64,000 nucleotides of DNA from Cryobacterium ruanii (GTDB lineage Bacteria > Actinomycetota > Actinomycetes > Actinomycetales > Microbacteriaceae): assembly GCF_004404055.1 (NCBI RefSeq), contig NZ_SOHK01000007.1:1-64000 (forward strand). Direction: 5' to 3'. This document shows, one piece after another, positions 28,858 through 38,528 of the stretch. The position numbers and the translations under genes were made by a program. Each line of letters starts with the position of its first letter. Positions within the stretch are counted from its first letter, which is position 1. Under the pieces are notes generated by a model that saw nothing but the letters and a program-made list of their open reading frames with translations, ran no database searches and was not told the origin of the DNA.

Positions 28858-29265
28858 ATGGCGCTTCGACTAGTTCAGGTGAATTTCAAATCTTGGGATG
28901 ACTCGGCGCTCGGCCGGTTTTGGAAGGATGCGCTCGGTTGGGGCGTGTCCAGCGAGACGCCGGGTGTGACGAACGTTGAACCCTCGGGATTGGTCCTGCC
29001 GGATCCAACCGCCGTCTGCGTTGATGTCGTCACCGTGCCAGATCTCGAAACGGTGAAGTACCGCGCGCACCTGGATCTCGCCACATCTTCCTTGGCTCAT
29101 CAGACGGAATTAGTGGCGCGGTTGAAGGAGTTGGGTGCAATATCCGCTGATATCGGCCAGGGTGACGTGCCGTGGCGAGAGGCGTTCAACGATTCGAAGC
29201 AACGCAGGACCGCGGGCAAAGAAGTCGGGCAAAAGGCACTCATCGGGCCCGGTCGGCGCCATTGA
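28858..29265 (+). CDS. VOC (glyoxalase-like) domain protein, C-terminus replaced
   Basis: From the ATG 28858 the protein begins MALRLVQVNFKSWDDSALGR, followed by FWKDALGWG, the standard first half of a glyoxalase/bleomycin-resistance-like (VOC) domain. It proceeds to the second beta-alpha unit (YRAHLDLATSSLAHQTELVA). After GDVPW the expected last strand with the metal-binding Glu is missing. It is replaced by a hydrophilic tail (REAFNDSKQRRTAGKEVG). The gene is probably non-functional, cut by a rearrangement that also joined it to the gene-free stretch downstream. Confidence 0.6.
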   Translation: MALRLVQVNFKSWDDSALGRFWKDALGWGVSSETPGVTNVEPSGLVLPDPTAVCVDVVTVPDLETVKYRAHLDLATSSLAHQTELVARLKELGAISADIGQGDVPWREAFNDSKQRRTAGKEVGQKALIGPGRRH

Positions 29266-29462
29266 GCTGCCCGTTCTCAAAATGGTTATGAAAAAGGCCC
29301 TAAACCCGGGGCATGAAAGTCAGTCAGCTGCGATCACACTTGTCGCGGGTGCGCACGGAGCACACGCGTTGCCGTCCCCGTGCCAATTGACAGCAACGGA
29401 AGACTCTGGCGAGGCGAGACGCCTTACGCGACTCGAGACTTGTAGTGCCAACGCGGTTCGAA

Positions 29463-30242
29463 TCACTTTCGCACGACACAGCTGCGGAAATAGATGAGGT
29501 TCGCTGCGGATAAAGAGCCATCCGGCGACTCGATCACGTCCATCACGCCGTCGACGTAGCCGTTGTGGAGCTGGATTGACTGACTCGCAAGCCACTCGTA
29601 GTCCAGAACGTCATAGGCCTCCGGCCAGGGATCGATGTCTTTGATAATGTACCCCGTGACGTCATCTCGATTCATCCCGAACGCGTCATAAGCCGGCGTG
29701 GCCTCCGCCGCCTGCCCTTCAGCGGCGTCATCTAGTCCTGACCGGGCGGCTTGGCACATCAGCCCCTTGAGGAGCTTCTGCTCTAGACCTACGACGACAT
29801 TCCGAAAGTCGTCACTTGGGTTTTTCAGCAGGCTGGAATTGGCGAGGCGCACTGCGTCATCGTTCATTCCGATCTCCCAACCGATGGCAAGTTGAAGAAC
29901 TCTGTCAAGTTCCTTGTAGAACGCAACCCACCGTTCACCCGACGCGAGAAGCGCCAGCTCATTGTCGGTGAGCGTAGTGCCGGCGCGAACCGCATCGTCT
30001 GCTTGTCGCACCGCATCGTCGAGCCCTGACGGCACTGCGATTACTGTCTCTCGCGCAATTACAGCGAAGTCGTCCAGGTAGCCACTGAAACTGGAGCTGG
30101 CCTCTTGCAGGCCAGCTTTCAGTACACCCCGAAGAGCGCTCGGGGTTCCTCCGGCGCAAGCAGTCAGGCCCAGAAGTACAACGCAGGATAGGGCAAGGAC
30201 CTGCGCCAGTCGAGAGCCTGTGTCTTGCGAGCGGCGCGACAC
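29463..30242 (-). CDS. Lipoprotein of unknown function
   Basis: About 259 residues from the GTG 30242; the frame is open to 30314 and earlier starts are possible. The N-terminus is a lipoprotein signal: a basic stretch, a hydrophobic core (VLALSCVVLLGL) and the lipobox LTAC. The mature part is helical and acidic, with no domain I recognise (LQEASSSFSGYLDDFAVIAR and similar). It would be anchored to the outer face of the membrane. The gene has no operon partner. Confidence 0.65.
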   Translation of the reverse strand: MSRRSQDTGSRLAQVLALSCVVLLGLTACAGGTPSALRGVLKAGLQEASSSFSGYLDDFAVIARETVIAVPSGLDDAVRQADDAVRAGTTLTDNELALLASGERWVAFYKELDRVLQLAIGWEIGMNDDAVRLANSSLLKNPSDDFRNVVVGLEQKLLKGLMCQAARSGLDDAAEGQAAEATPAYDAFGMNRDDVTGYIIKDIDPWPEAYDVLDYEWLASQSIQLHNGYVDGVMDVIESPDGSLSAANLIYFRSCVVRK

Positions 30243-30729
30243 GTCAAGCCGCCCAAATCCCGTAGGTGCACACGGAAATGGCATCGGCCACGAGGTGGCA
30301 TTCCGGGCAGCCACGCAGGGCGTTGGGTCTCTTGCCCCTCAGCATCCTGGACCTTATGGACTTTGAAGCCAATTCATCACCGCCCTGTGACAATTTCACC
30401 GATTGCCAGGATTTTCCTACCGAAGTGCTCCGCGCGCAAGGGGCAACTGTTGGGCACGTTGACTCAGTGGAAACCTCGCGTGGCTGTATTCGACGCCTGA
30501 CGCAAATTTGCAGCGCGTCGGGTGCACGCCCGGACCCACCGTCTCTGCTGGCTCTGGACGATGCCAGCAATCTTGCCGCCGAGCCGGCCAATCGCCCGCA
30601 TGAGTGATAGCGCTGACCGTTACCCTCACACGCAGCCGTTGCCGACGGTAGGATCCGTTTAGGCGCAGAGTCCTGGGATCAGGAGGCGTCGGCGCGGGCG
30701 TAGAACCCGGCCTCTGCCTTGCGTCGCCG
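30243..30729. other. Gene-free stretch
   Basis: I find no supported gene. A plus-strand frame of 113 codons (30266-30607) has no motif, no good ribosome-binding site and a scrap-like composition. The right end leads into a broken mobile-element gene. Confidence 0.35.
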
Positions 30730-31130
30730 AGCGACGTCATCGAGGTCGAGACCATCGTCTACGCCCGGGCTGTCGAGATAGTCGCAGAGCGAATGCGCCG
30801 GGTCGACCTGCTGACCGGCCGCGACGTAGCAGCGGCCGTGCGGAGCACGAAGGCCGAGGTAGGCGCGAAGAGCGGCAACGGCAGTTCGACCGAATCGTGA
30901 AAACCGTCGTGGCAGACGCTCACCTTAACAGCGCTCGATATGCCCACGAATCCGAGATGGAGATCCAAGCGAGAGTGCTTCGGGGAATGCCTCACCAACC
31001 GGTCGAGTCAAAGATCGTGGCGCTCGCGATGCCAGAGGTTATCGAGCGCGTACCCACGATAAGGCTGACGGTTGAGGATACTCGGAGCGCCGCCCGGTTG
31101 GCGATATTGCGAATGGATGTACCTCGCTAA
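30730..31130 (+). pseudogene. Broken copy of a mobile-element gene (paralogue of 46010-46950)
   Basis: The frame from about 30744 reads VETIVYARAVEIVAERMRRV, then DLLTGRDVAAAVRSTKAEV. After a one-base shift near 30866 it continues EERQRQFDRIVKTVVADAHL, then VPTIRLTVEDTRSAARLAIL to the TAA at 31128. Both parts align along their length with the copy at 46 kb; the DNA of the first 112 bases differs at only about nine positions. The upstream half, present at 46 kb, is missing here. The function of the family is unknown to me. Confidence 0.65.
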
Positions 31131-31314
31131 GTTTTCACGAGAGGCTTGAGAATCGGACTCACCGCTAGATCCGATAGCTCTCTGGGTGTTTACCGTTCCT
31201 TAGGCTAAAAACCCTTGCCGTGTAACCGGCACTCTGACTGGGAGCAGAGTCAGACCCAGCGACCAGAGTGCACTACTCCTATGCCTGAAATGGTGGCGTT
31301 GGCAATATCGTCCG

Positions 31315-31893
31315 CTATTGTTTCGATCCTGCTGCCGTGGCCGCCGGTACCTCGATCAGGCGCCCGGATGCAACGTCGTAAATATAGCCATGGATCGGGA
31401 TGTTTCGCGGTATGAGCGGGTGCGCTTTGATTCGTTCGACATCCTCCAGCACGCTGGACGCCTGATCTGAGATTGTCAGCCAGTCAATGTACTTCGCCTC
31501 GGCGGAGCCCGGGCCGGTGCCGATGTCGTAGAACCCTGCCTCTCCCAAGGCTGCTGTGTCCAAGCTGTTTGCTAGGAGGCCCCGGATGACGTCGTCGGTG
31601 AAGAATTCCATTCCACAGTTGGTGTGGTGAATGACGAACCACTCTCTGGTACCCAGCAGCTTGTATGAGATGACGAGGGAGCGAATGGCATCGTCAGAGG
31701 CGCGCCCGCCGGCGTTGCGGATCACGTGCGCGTCGCCCTCGCTCAAACCCGCGTACTTGGCAGGATCGAGGCGGGCGTCCATGCAGGTGAGGATGGCGAA
31801 GCCGCGCGCTGGCGGCAGTGCGAGTGTGGACTTCTCACCGAATGATTGGGCGTAGACGTCATTAGCTGCTTTGATTTCCTCGAGCACGGTCAC
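31315..31893 (-). CDS. Beta-carbonic anhydrase
   Basis: A 192-residue beta-class carbonic anhydrase, which interconverts carbon dioxide and bicarbonate in the cytoplasm. The zinc site and dyad are visible: CMDAR (Cys, Asp-Arg), then HHTNCG (His and Cys) about 60 residues later. The length fits the short prokaryotic type. It stands alone with the remnant of an IclR-type regulator gene upstream on the same strand. Confidence 0.9.
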   Translation of the reverse strand: MTVLEEIKAANDVYAQSFGEKSTLALPPARGFAILTCMDARLDPAKYAGLSEGDAHVIRNAGGRASDDAIRSLVISYKLLGTREWFVIHHTNCGMEFFTDDVIRGLLANSLDTAALGEAGFYDIGTGPGSAEAKYIDWLTISDQASSVLEDVERIKAHPLIPRNIPIHGYIYDVASGRLIEVPAATAAGSKQ

Positions 31894-32177
31894 GGATGCA
31901 TCCTTCGTAGTCGGAAAAAGCGACCTTGGTTGGCCGACTTTTGTAGATCGTACTCAGCGAGCCTGCGAGCGAAACATATATTTCGATATGTTCCGATGAT
32001 CAAACGGGCCCCCGCCCGGTCACGCCATTTCGACCAGCCGCGTAACGGGCACATGCAAAGCACGCAGGCCCGCGGTGCCCGATTGGAGTGATCTGGTCGG
32101 GCTTTGCACGCCCTGGTTTGGGTGGATTCGGCGGTACTCGCGCGAGGCCATGGTCCCAGGCCGTGGTGGTTACTCGG

Positions 32178-32420
32178 GCTTGTGGTAGCCAAGGTGCGGG
32201 AGATCTCGTCGGCCTTGGCGCGCCCGCACGCTCCGAGGCGGCCGATCCTAGCCAGGAAGCGCTCACGCGGCGTCGAGACACTCATGCCAGCGACGACGCG
32301 GCCGCTGCTGTCCATAATGGGGACGCCGACGCAGCAGGTGCGTAGTTCGTTTTTCTTGAGGCGGGGCGGAAGCGCGTGCGCGGTCCTCGGCCAGGGTCGC
32401 TTCGAGCACCACGGCGTCCA
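32178..32420 (-). pseudogene. IclR-type regulator C-terminal fragment
   Basis: The minus-strand frame contains CVGVPIMDSSGRVVAGMSVS, then TPRERFLARIGRLGACGRAK and ADEISRTL. This is the end of the IclR effector-binding domain (usual CVGVPIFD..G.VVAALSVSxP..R). The part before it is scattered over other frames, and the HTH is not found. It is a truncated, frameshifted relic. Confidence 0.5.
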
Positions 32421-32567
32421 CGGTGTCCACGGGTTCCTCTCGCCCGCTGTTCGTCTCGCGGAGGACTCGAGCACGTCCGCTGAAGCACAGGCCATGCTCA
32501 CTGGTGAGTATTTGATGCCTTAAGAGCCACCACAACTTGCGGGTCAGAGCCATTGATCGTGCGGAAG

Positions 32568-32604
32568 AGAGCCAGTCGTGGTGCGACTGGGAGCCACTGG
32601 CTCT
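32568..32604. repeat. Nested, mutually exclusive hairpins
   Basis: AGAGCCAGT (32568-32576) pairs with ACTGGCTCT (32596-32604), followed by TTT. Inside it CCAGTCG pairs with CGACTGG (32572-32590), sharing bases with the outer arm, so only one can form at a time. The AGAGCCA word recurs several times within the preceding 50 bases. It could be a terminator or attenuator-like element, but no gene directly depends on it. Confidence 0.35.
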
Positions 32605-32908
32605 TTTCGCGGCCGCGCCGCCGTTCCTTGAGTGGAAAAGAGTTGCGGCTGCGCTGCCGCGCCCGTTGTAGTGCACTACGGATTGGTCGTGGTGGCCTCG
32701 GCGACGCTTCCCTGACGGACTGGTAGCGATGATGTCGGAGTTCTTGCCACCACACGGCTCAGCCCGTGGCGAAACGCCAGTGGTCGCCGCGGCGGGTACT
32801 AAGCGAGCCCACCGGCGGTGCCTGACCGCAAGGCGTGCTGCTTCGTTATGTCCGCGCCATGATCCGGCGATACAAGGCGCCGAAGGGATTCTCGCGACGG
32901 TCGCCGTT

Positions 32909-33199
32909 TTAGTGGACTTTCACGACGCGGACACCATTGCCAAACGCGACATGGTCCCGAATGTTCTCTGCCGCCGGCGTCGGGGTGGGGTAGTACCAGG
33001 CGGCATTCACGTTCTCCTGCCCGTCGACGATGAGCGTGTAGTACTTTGCAGAGCCTTTCCATGGGCACTGCGACGTCAACGATGTGCGGGAGAAGTATGC
33101 AGAATTGAGCGACTCAGCCGGGAAGTACTGGTTGCCTTCAACCAGGATGGTTTCATCCGACTCTGCCAGCACGACATCATTCCAGACTGCTTGATACAT
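32909..33199 (-). CDS. DUF427 domain protein
   Basis: A 96-residue single-domain protein. Its sequence follows the DUF427 family: AVWNDVVLAESDETILVEGN, then YFPAESLN, CPWKGSAKYYTL and AAWYYPTPTPAA. The family is widespread in Actinobacteria; members bind small ligands but no reaction is established. The gene is preceded by GGAGCAAGCC on the minus strand and stands alone. Confidence 0.85.
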   Translation of the reverse strand: MYQAVWNDVVLAESDETILVEGNQYFPAESLNSAYFSRTSLTSQCPWKGSAKYYTLIVDGQENVNAAWYYPTPTPAAENIRDHVAFGNGVRVVKVH

Positions 33200-33523
33200 G
33201 GCTTGCTCCCTGCGCGTTGTGTGCGAGACTGACCCGCAACTGCACCAAGTGTAGGCGGCTTTCCCTGCTCGGTTCTATAACCAGGAACACACACGGCGCA
33301 CGCCCAAGAACATGAGCATGACCTCGGCTGTGCGCCGTAGTGCTCAGTCAGATGTCGCTGGCACTTTCAAACATTGAGGCCTGGGGGCGCTGGCTAGCAA
33401 TGACCCCAGGTCGGTCGCACCAAGCCACCCCACGACGACGAGGGCCTCGACGTCGCTGAGGCCGTAGCCCCACGCGGCCAGCCGCCGGATTCCAGACCCC
33501 GGCAAGCGCGGAACATGGTCGTA
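33200..33523. other. Intergenic region between DUF427 and DoxX genes
   Basis: No gene is supported. The bases nearest 33200 are the DUF427 promoter region; the remainder shows only shadow frames. Confidence 0.35.
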
Positions 33524-34126
33524 CTACAGTCTGGTGCCCGGGTTGCTGGACTCGGTCGCCGGGGTGCTCGCCACGGTCTGAGGGCCGCTTTCGGCGGCAC
33601 TTGCGGCGGCATCCGTTGCCAGCGTTTTCCGGCGACGATAGATTTGCACGGCAATCACGATGGGAATGACGATCAACGCAATAGCGCGCATCCAGGGCTG
33701 ATCAAGACGGTGCCTGGTCACTCCATCGAGCGAGATCGGTCCGGCACCGGACATCGCGAATGCCGCGGCAGCGACGCCGAGCAGGGCCGGGTATTCGAGA
33801 CCACCCTCGGTTGCAAAGAAACCATTCGGGGTGTTTACACTCGCGGCGACGCCCATCGTGATCGCCGCCCCTGCGCCGGCAGCCGGCGTCGCCAGCCCGA
33901 GGGCGAGGGCGGCGCCCGCGCCCGCTTCGCCGATTCCGGCCATCACGGCGCTCTGCTTCGCGGGGCGGAACCCCATCGCGTTCATGGCCGTGGTTGTCCC
34001 CGCGACGCCGCCGCCGCCGAACCAACCGAAAAGCTTCTGGGAACCGTGCGCGACGAGCACCGATCCGAGCGCCACTCGGAAAATCGTTTGCGCAATCGTT
34101 GTGGACGTAGCGGATGTGTGCACCAT
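33524..34126 (-). CDS. DoxX-family membrane protein
   Basis: About 200 residues from the ATG 34126; seven further codons upstream are also open. Four hydrophobic helices and the DoxX signature VAHGSQKLFGWFGGGG are present, and the C-terminal tail is long, charged and Ala/Ser-rich. DoxX proteins are small membrane proteins linked to redox or thiol stress in Actinobacteria. A good ribosome-binding site (GGGAGGAC) precedes the chosen start. No operon partner. Confidence 0.85.
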   Translation of the reverse strand: MVHTSATSTTIAQTIFRVALGSVLVAHGSQKLFGWFGGGGVAGTTTAMNAMGFRPAKQSAVMAGIGEAGAGAALALGLATPAAGAGAAITMGVAASVNTPNGFFATEGGLEYPALLGVAAAAFAMSGAGPISLDGVTRHRLDQPWMRAIALIVIPIVIAVQIYRRRKTLATDAAASAAESGPQTVASTPATESSNPGTRL

Positions 34127-34379
34127 GATCTGTCCTCCCACGTGCATCGGCGGCGCCGGGCCCGGCGCCGGTGCGAAGAACGCTTTCTTTCTAGGCTAGC
34201 TGCCCCCGCGCACCGACAGAAGAGGCGGCGTGAACCGTCCCTAGGTAGTGTCCGCGCCGCCATTTCCGTGCCGCTGCCCGTGCCCTTTTAGGGTTGTCCC
34301 GGCGGGGAGCGCGAGGGAATCCCCGCGTCGGCCAGCCCGAAGGCTGGCCAGTCCCGCCCCCTCGGGTACCCTGCAAATC
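34127..34379. other. DoxX upstream region
   Basis: Promoter region of the DoxX gene followed by GC-rich DNA without a gene. Confidence 0.3.
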
Positions 34380-34600
34380 CTTGGCGTGCAAAATCGGGTG
34401 CACCCCGGTGGTATCAGGACGCCGGTGATTGTGGGACTGGGCCTGAACCCGAGCAACACGGCCATGCATCGATTGGGAGAGCCTGAAGAAGTCTCCAACC
34501 TCGTTCTCTTTCTTGCGAGCGCTGAATTTCATTCTGCACCGGAGCAGAGTACCTTGCCGATGGTGGTGAAGCAGCAGACCTTTTTAATCTCATACCTCTG
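34380..34600 (+). pseudogene. C-terminal scrap of an SDR gene, frameshifted
   Basis: The plus strand encodes HPGGIRTPVIVGLGLNPSNT, then AMHRLGEPEEVSNLVLFLAS, the last quarter of a classical SDR. After a one-base shift near 34530 it reads CTGAEYLADGGEAADL, the usual end. Nothing upstream belongs to the gene. It is a deletion remnant. Confidence 0.6.
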
Positions 34601-35029
34601 TCGCGGGTTGCCATTTAGTCGGGCTGTTTCGTCCCGGGAATTCCCTGGAGAACAGTGCATGGGAGATCCGCAGTGTTGGCTGTGACGGTGATATCAGTCG
34701 CCGATGCAGTTCGGTTTGAGCGGGGTGCCTGCGTCAGACTCTGACGCCTGTCATGAAGTGCATGAAAACGACGGTCTGCTGGGGATACCCCCGATGTTCT
34801 TCGTCAAGTCGTGAACGGGGTCCTGATTTCGCAAGGGGTACCTCGTGGAGCGTGACTAAGAAGACGTAGCAGCGCGGCGTGTGAGGGCGACGAGGGCTTG
34901 GTTGCGACGTTTGCCTCGGGCGCCTTGCCCTCGCAGGACCTGCGCCAGACGGAGCCGCCGAGGGCTCAGAAGGCGGCTAGAGATAGCGCGCGTTTGAGTA
35001 TTTTGTTGCCTCATCTCGAGGGATGTTGG
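34601..35029. other. Gene-poor stretch, possible transposase tail
   Basis: No intact gene. On the minus strand around 34860-34960 the phrase GARGKRRNQALVALTRRAA resembles the C-terminal end of IS110-type transposases, but it is too short to be sure. Confidence 0.25.
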
Positions 35030-36505
35030 TCAGTCGCGGCGGGGCAGTTGAATTCCGTACTGTGCAAGTTTGCGGTAAACAGTGGCGCGGCTCATTCCCA
35101 GCTCGGCCGCTGCACCTTCTGAGGTGGCGCCGGGTCTGCTAAGCACGCGCACGATCTCGTCGCGCTCGAACGCCTTGATGCGCGAAAGATGTTCGCTGCG
35201 GGAAAGTATCTCGGGCGGAAGGTGGCGCACGTCGACCAAGTCGGTGCGTATCGCGGCCTCTCTGACGGTCTGCGCGAGTTCCTCGACGTTTCCCGGCCAG
35301 GCATAGTCGGTGAGCGCGCGTGAGGCGGCGGTCGTAAAATCGACCTCGCGGCGGCGTGCTCGCCAGGCTAGATGGTTGGCAAGGGGCAGGATATCGGCAG
35401 GCCGTTCACGCAGCGGAGGAACCTGCACCACGGTTTCGACCAGGGTGCGCAGCGGAAGCGGGATGGCATCGAAATGCTCCGCGGACACCGGGCAGGCCGT
35501 CGCGTCTGCGGTGCGCTCGCGGACCAGCATAGCTCGTAAGCGCTCGGCGGCCGGCGAGGAGAGATCATCGACGTCGCACAGCACGAACCCGGTTTTGGGG
35601 TGGCTGAGCTCGGGTGTCCAGACCGAGAACCACGAATCCGTGTCGCGCGGCGCTGGGGCACGTACGGCAAACAGCCGGTCGTGAGGATGCACCTGCCGAA
35701 CGGCTTGGGCCAATAGCGTAGCTCGTCCCGAACCGCGCTCACCGACCGCTGCAACCATTCGTCCCGCGGTGAGGGCTTCGACGGTGCGGGAGACAGCTTG
35801 GTTCCAGGCGTCCGACAGATCGCGTAGTGGAGCGCTCCCCGACTGCTCCCGCAGACCCTCGATGCGGAAGACCTGGCCGCGCGATACCGGGCGCGTGTGG
35901 TGACCCTGCGATCGGGCGAGCATAAGGTTCGCGGTTGACGTGGCAGCCGTCTGCGCTAGCGCGAGCAGCAGGTCAGAGCCCTTCTCCGACCAAGTCGTCA
36001 GATTCACAGCCCCCTCAAGTCGACCGCTTACCGGGTCGAAGACCGGGGCAGCTGCACAGGTGTACAAGCGCAGGCTCAGCGTGTAGTGGTCCTGCGCGCG
36101 AACGAGGGTCGGCACTCGATCGGCGAGAGCGAGGCCGAGGCCGTTGGTGCCGGCTTGCCGCTCGGAGTACGAGAACCCCGGAGCCAAGTGAACATCGTCG
36201 AGCGCGTGTAGCAGCTGGCGATCTCCGCTGAGTCGGTTGAGCACGAGTCCGTCGGCGTCGGTGAGCATGAGTCCGATGGGTTCGGACGAGAGCGTGTCGT
36301 GCAATTCTTTAAGGACCTCACGCCCACACTCGACGAACAGCGACTCGTCGTCGTAGGTGCCCGAGAACATAGGCCGGACGTCGTCAAGGGAGACACCGTA
36401 GTCTTCGCTGCGCTGCCACGAAGCGAGAAGGCGAGGGGAGATCGCCGCCATCGGTGCGGTATGCACGTCTGCACGGGAGGGTAGGTCATGAGCGTCCATC
36501 AGCAC
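35030..36505 (-). CDS. AcoR/MimR-type transcriptional activator
   Basis: A 491-residue regulator with an N-terminal GAF-like sensory domain (about 20-190, with GFSYSERQAGTNGLGLALA), a central AAA-like domain and a C-terminal Fis-type HTH (GAAAELGMSRATVYRKLAQY). The P-loop is kept as VGERGSGRATLL, but the GAFTGA loop of sigma-54 activators is absent, as usual in Actinobacteria. Such proteins activate alkane/propane monooxygenase or acetoin operons in response to small organic molecules. It is divergent from the amidohydrolase-DUF59-alcohol dehydrogenase operon, which it probably controls through a dyad at 36566. Confidence 0.85.
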   Translation of the reverse strand: MLMDAHDLPSRADVHTAPMAAISPRLLASWQRSEDYGVSLDDVRPMFSGTYDDESLFVECGREVLKELHDTLSSEPIGLMLTDADGLVLNRLSGDRQLLHALDDVHLAPGFSYSERQAGTNGLGLALADRVPTLVRAQDHYTLSLRLYTCAAAPVFDPVSGRLEGAVNLTTWSEKGSDLLLALAQTAATSTANLMLARSQGHHTRPVSRGQVFRIEGLREQSGSAPLRDLSDAWNQAVSRTVEALTAGRMVAAVGERGSGRATLLAQAVRQVHPHDRLFAVRAPAPRDTDSWFSVWTPELSHPKTGFVLCDVDDLSSPAAERLRAMLVRERTADATACPVSAEHFDAIPLPLRTLVETVVQVPPLRERPADILPLANHLAWRARRREVDFTTAASRALTDYAWPGNVEELAQTVREAAIRTDLVDVRHLPPEILSRSEHLSRIKAFERDEIVRVLSRPGATSEGAAAELGMSRATVYRKLAQYGIQLPRRD

Positions 36506-36565
36506 CTTTGCGGTAGTCGGTCACGCACAGCTTAGGTGTTCCCGCCACCATGCTGCTGGGACCCA

Positions 36566-36578
36566 TCTCAGAATGAGA
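36566..36578. promoter_or_regulatory. Candidate activator site TCTCA-N3-TGAGA
   Basis: The dyad TCTCA-GAA-TGAGA lies midway in the 155-base space between the activator gene and the operon it faces. Sites with TCTCA/TGAGA half-sites are typical for the AcoR-type activators of Actinobacteria. Confidence 0.45.
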
Positions 36579-36660
36579 CGGCACCGACACGCCGCTGCGG
36601 AAAGCATCCGTTAACGTGACGTAGGTAATCACGATTCCCGCATACAGCAAAGGAGCAGGT

Positions 36661-37704
36661 ATGTATCAGAAGGATGGCGAGAGCTACTTCATTGTCGACG
36701 CCCACGTTGCGCTCTGGGACGCGCGCCCTGAGAATCAGCGCAACATCCACGGCAAGCAGTTCATCGACTGCTTCTACGATTACCACGCCAACCTGTCCCC
36801 AGCTTCGGAGAAATGGCCCTACGAGGAATACCTCTATCAGGGCGGCGAGCGTTTTATCAAGGATGTTTTCACCGACGGTTACGTCGACCACGCCATTTTC
36901 CAGCCTGCCCACCTCGGCGAGTTTTACAAGACCGGCTTCGGGCAGACCGAAGAAGCGTTCGCGCTCACCCAGGCGAACTCTGGGCGGCTCACCTACAATC
37001 ACAATTTCGACCCACGCAACGGCGAGGCCGGCCTGGACCAGCTGCGCGCTGACGCTGAGCGCTTCAATTTGAAGGGCGTCAAACTCTACACCGCCGAGTG
37101 GCACGGCGACTCCCGCGGCTACAAACTGAATGACCCATGGACATACCGCTACTTTGAGCTGTGTCGAGAGCTCGGCATCCGCAATATCCACGTGCACAAG
37201 GGTCCGACCATTCGCCCACTCGATCGCGATGCCTTCGACGTGGCCGATGTCGACCACGCAGCGACCGACTTCACCGACCTCAATTTCATCGTCGAGCACG
37301 TGGGCCTGCCCCGCCTCGAAGATTTCTGCTGGATAGCCACGCAGGAACCCAATGTGCACGGGGGACTTGCGGTAGCGATGCCGTTCATGCACACACGCCC
37401 GCGCTACTTCGCTCAGATCATGGGGGAGCTGCTCTATTGGATTGGCGAAGACCGCATTCAGTTCTCCTCCGACTACGCGATCTGGACCCCGCGCTGGCTG
37501 GTCGAGGCCTTCGTGGACTTCCAGATCCCGGAGGACATGACGGAGTACGCTCCCATAACGATCGAGCAGAAGCGCAAGATCCTTGGATTGAACGCGGCAA
37601 AAATGTACGACATTCCGGTGCCGGTTGAACTGCAGTTGCCCAATGCCAATGAGCGGGCGACGGGGCCGCGCCAGCCCGAACGGGCCGATCTTGAGACAGT
37701 GTGA
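36661..37704 (+). CDS. Amidohydrolase-family protein of the propane-monooxygenase-associated type
   Basis: A 347-residue TIM-barrel metal-dependent hydrolase (amidohydrolase 2). It has the N-terminal VDAHVALWD, HNFDPRNGEAGLDQL, IHVHKGPTIRP, EHVGLPRLEDF and a C-terminal FSSDYAIW with the catalytic Asp. Its close relatives sit directly after prmABCD/mimABCD monooxygenase genes, where they appear to help assemble or support the enzyme. GGAGCAG precedes the ATG. The stop overlaps the next ATG by one base (TGATG). No monooxygenase gene is present upstream, which is unusual. Confidence 0.85.
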   Translation: MYQKDGESYFIVDAHVALWDARPENQRNIHGKQFIDCFYDYHANLSPASEKWPYEEYLYQGGERFIKDVFTDGYVDHAIFQPAHLGEFYKTGFGQTEEAFALTQANSGRLTYNHNFDPRNGEAGLDQLRADAERFNLKGVKLYTAEWHGDSRGYKLNDPWTYRYFELCRELGIRNIHVHKGPTIRPLDRDAFDVADVDHAATDFTDLNFIVEHVGLPRLEDFCWIATQEPNVHGGLAVAMPFMHTRPRYFAQIMGELLYWIGEDRIQFSSDYAIWTPRWLVEAFVDFQIPEDMTEYAPITIEQKRKILGLNAAKMYDIPVPVELQLPNANERATGPRQPERADLETV

Positions 37705-38528
37705 TGGCTGCCACGACGATGCCGGGAGCAGCGGCGCCCACTCTTCATTTAGTTGAGCGGGCACCGGAACCGCTCACGGAAAGCCACGTGCTGCGGGCTT
37801 TGGATTCGGTCATAGATCCTGAGCTCGACGAGCCCATCACCGACCTCGGATTCGTGCGCTCGGTGACGCTGACGGGTGCGGGCGTCGAGGTTCACCTGCG
37901 TCTGCCCACGTCATTCTGCGCACCGAACTTCGCCTATCTGATGGCGTCTGACACCAAAGACGTGCTAGCAGCACTGCCCAATGTCGGGGTGGTGACGGTC
38001 GAGCTCGACGACCACCATGACTCCGACATCATCAACCGCGGGCTGGCGGCGGACGCCGGCTACCAGGGAACGTTCCTGCACGAGGCGGAGAGTAGCCTCG
38101 ATGAGTTGCGGGCGACCTTCCAGCGCAAGGCCCACACTGCGGCAATGGAACGCGCGCTCACCGCGTTCCTGCGCACTCGGCCCGAACTCGCCGAGGAGGC
38201 TATCGCGGCCGTGGTGTTGGGCGACCTGCCCAACGACTCGGCGAAGGCCGCCCTCATGCGCCGGCGGGACACGATCGGCCTGAGCACCGTCGACTTCGCA
38301 ACGGTGCTCGTCGACGACCGTGGATCACCCTGCCCTGCGGCCTCCGCTGCCCTCGCTCTTCGCCGGGCTCGCTCGACCCGTATCTCGATCGATGGCAACG
38401 CACATTTCTGTCGGGGGTTGCTCGCGACGCGGTATCCGGGCTCCGAGGCCGACCAACTACCCCGGGCGCAGGAGAATTTCTTTCCCCTGTCTTCACTCAT
38501 CCGCACGCATAAAAGGAAGATCGCATGA
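37704..38528 (+). CDS. DUF59/MIP18-like metal-sulfur cluster assembly protein
   Basis: A 274-residue protein whose N-terminal part (about 20-105) is a MIP18-type domain: VLRALDSVIDPELDEPITDL, then GFVRSVTL and the Cys in TSFCAPNFAYLM. The C-terminal part is a family-specific extension of unknown role. DUF59 proteins assist metal-centre assembly. In propane-monooxygenase operons this gene lies between the amidohydrolase and the alcohol dehydrogenase, exactly as here. Both ends overlap its neighbours (TGATG at the start, ATGA at the end), showing tight translational coupling. Confidence 0.8.
   Translation: MAATTMPGAAAPTLHLVERAPEPLTESHVLRALDSVIDPELDEPITDLGFVRSVTLTGAGVEVHLRLPTSFCAPNFAYLMASDTKDVLAALPNVGVVTVELDDHHDSDIINRGLAADAGYQGTFLHEAESSLDELRATFQRKAHTAAMERALTAFLRTRPELAEEAIAAVVLGDLPNDSAKAALMRRRDTIGLSTVDFATVLVDDRGSPCPAASAALALRRARSTRISIDGNAHFCRGLLATRYPGSEADQLPRAQENFFPLSSLIRTHKRKIA

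Noticed and set aside
36568..37764. 398-codon frame antisense to the amidohydrolase
   Set aside because: Shadow of a well-conserved gene; no ribosome-binding site or domain.
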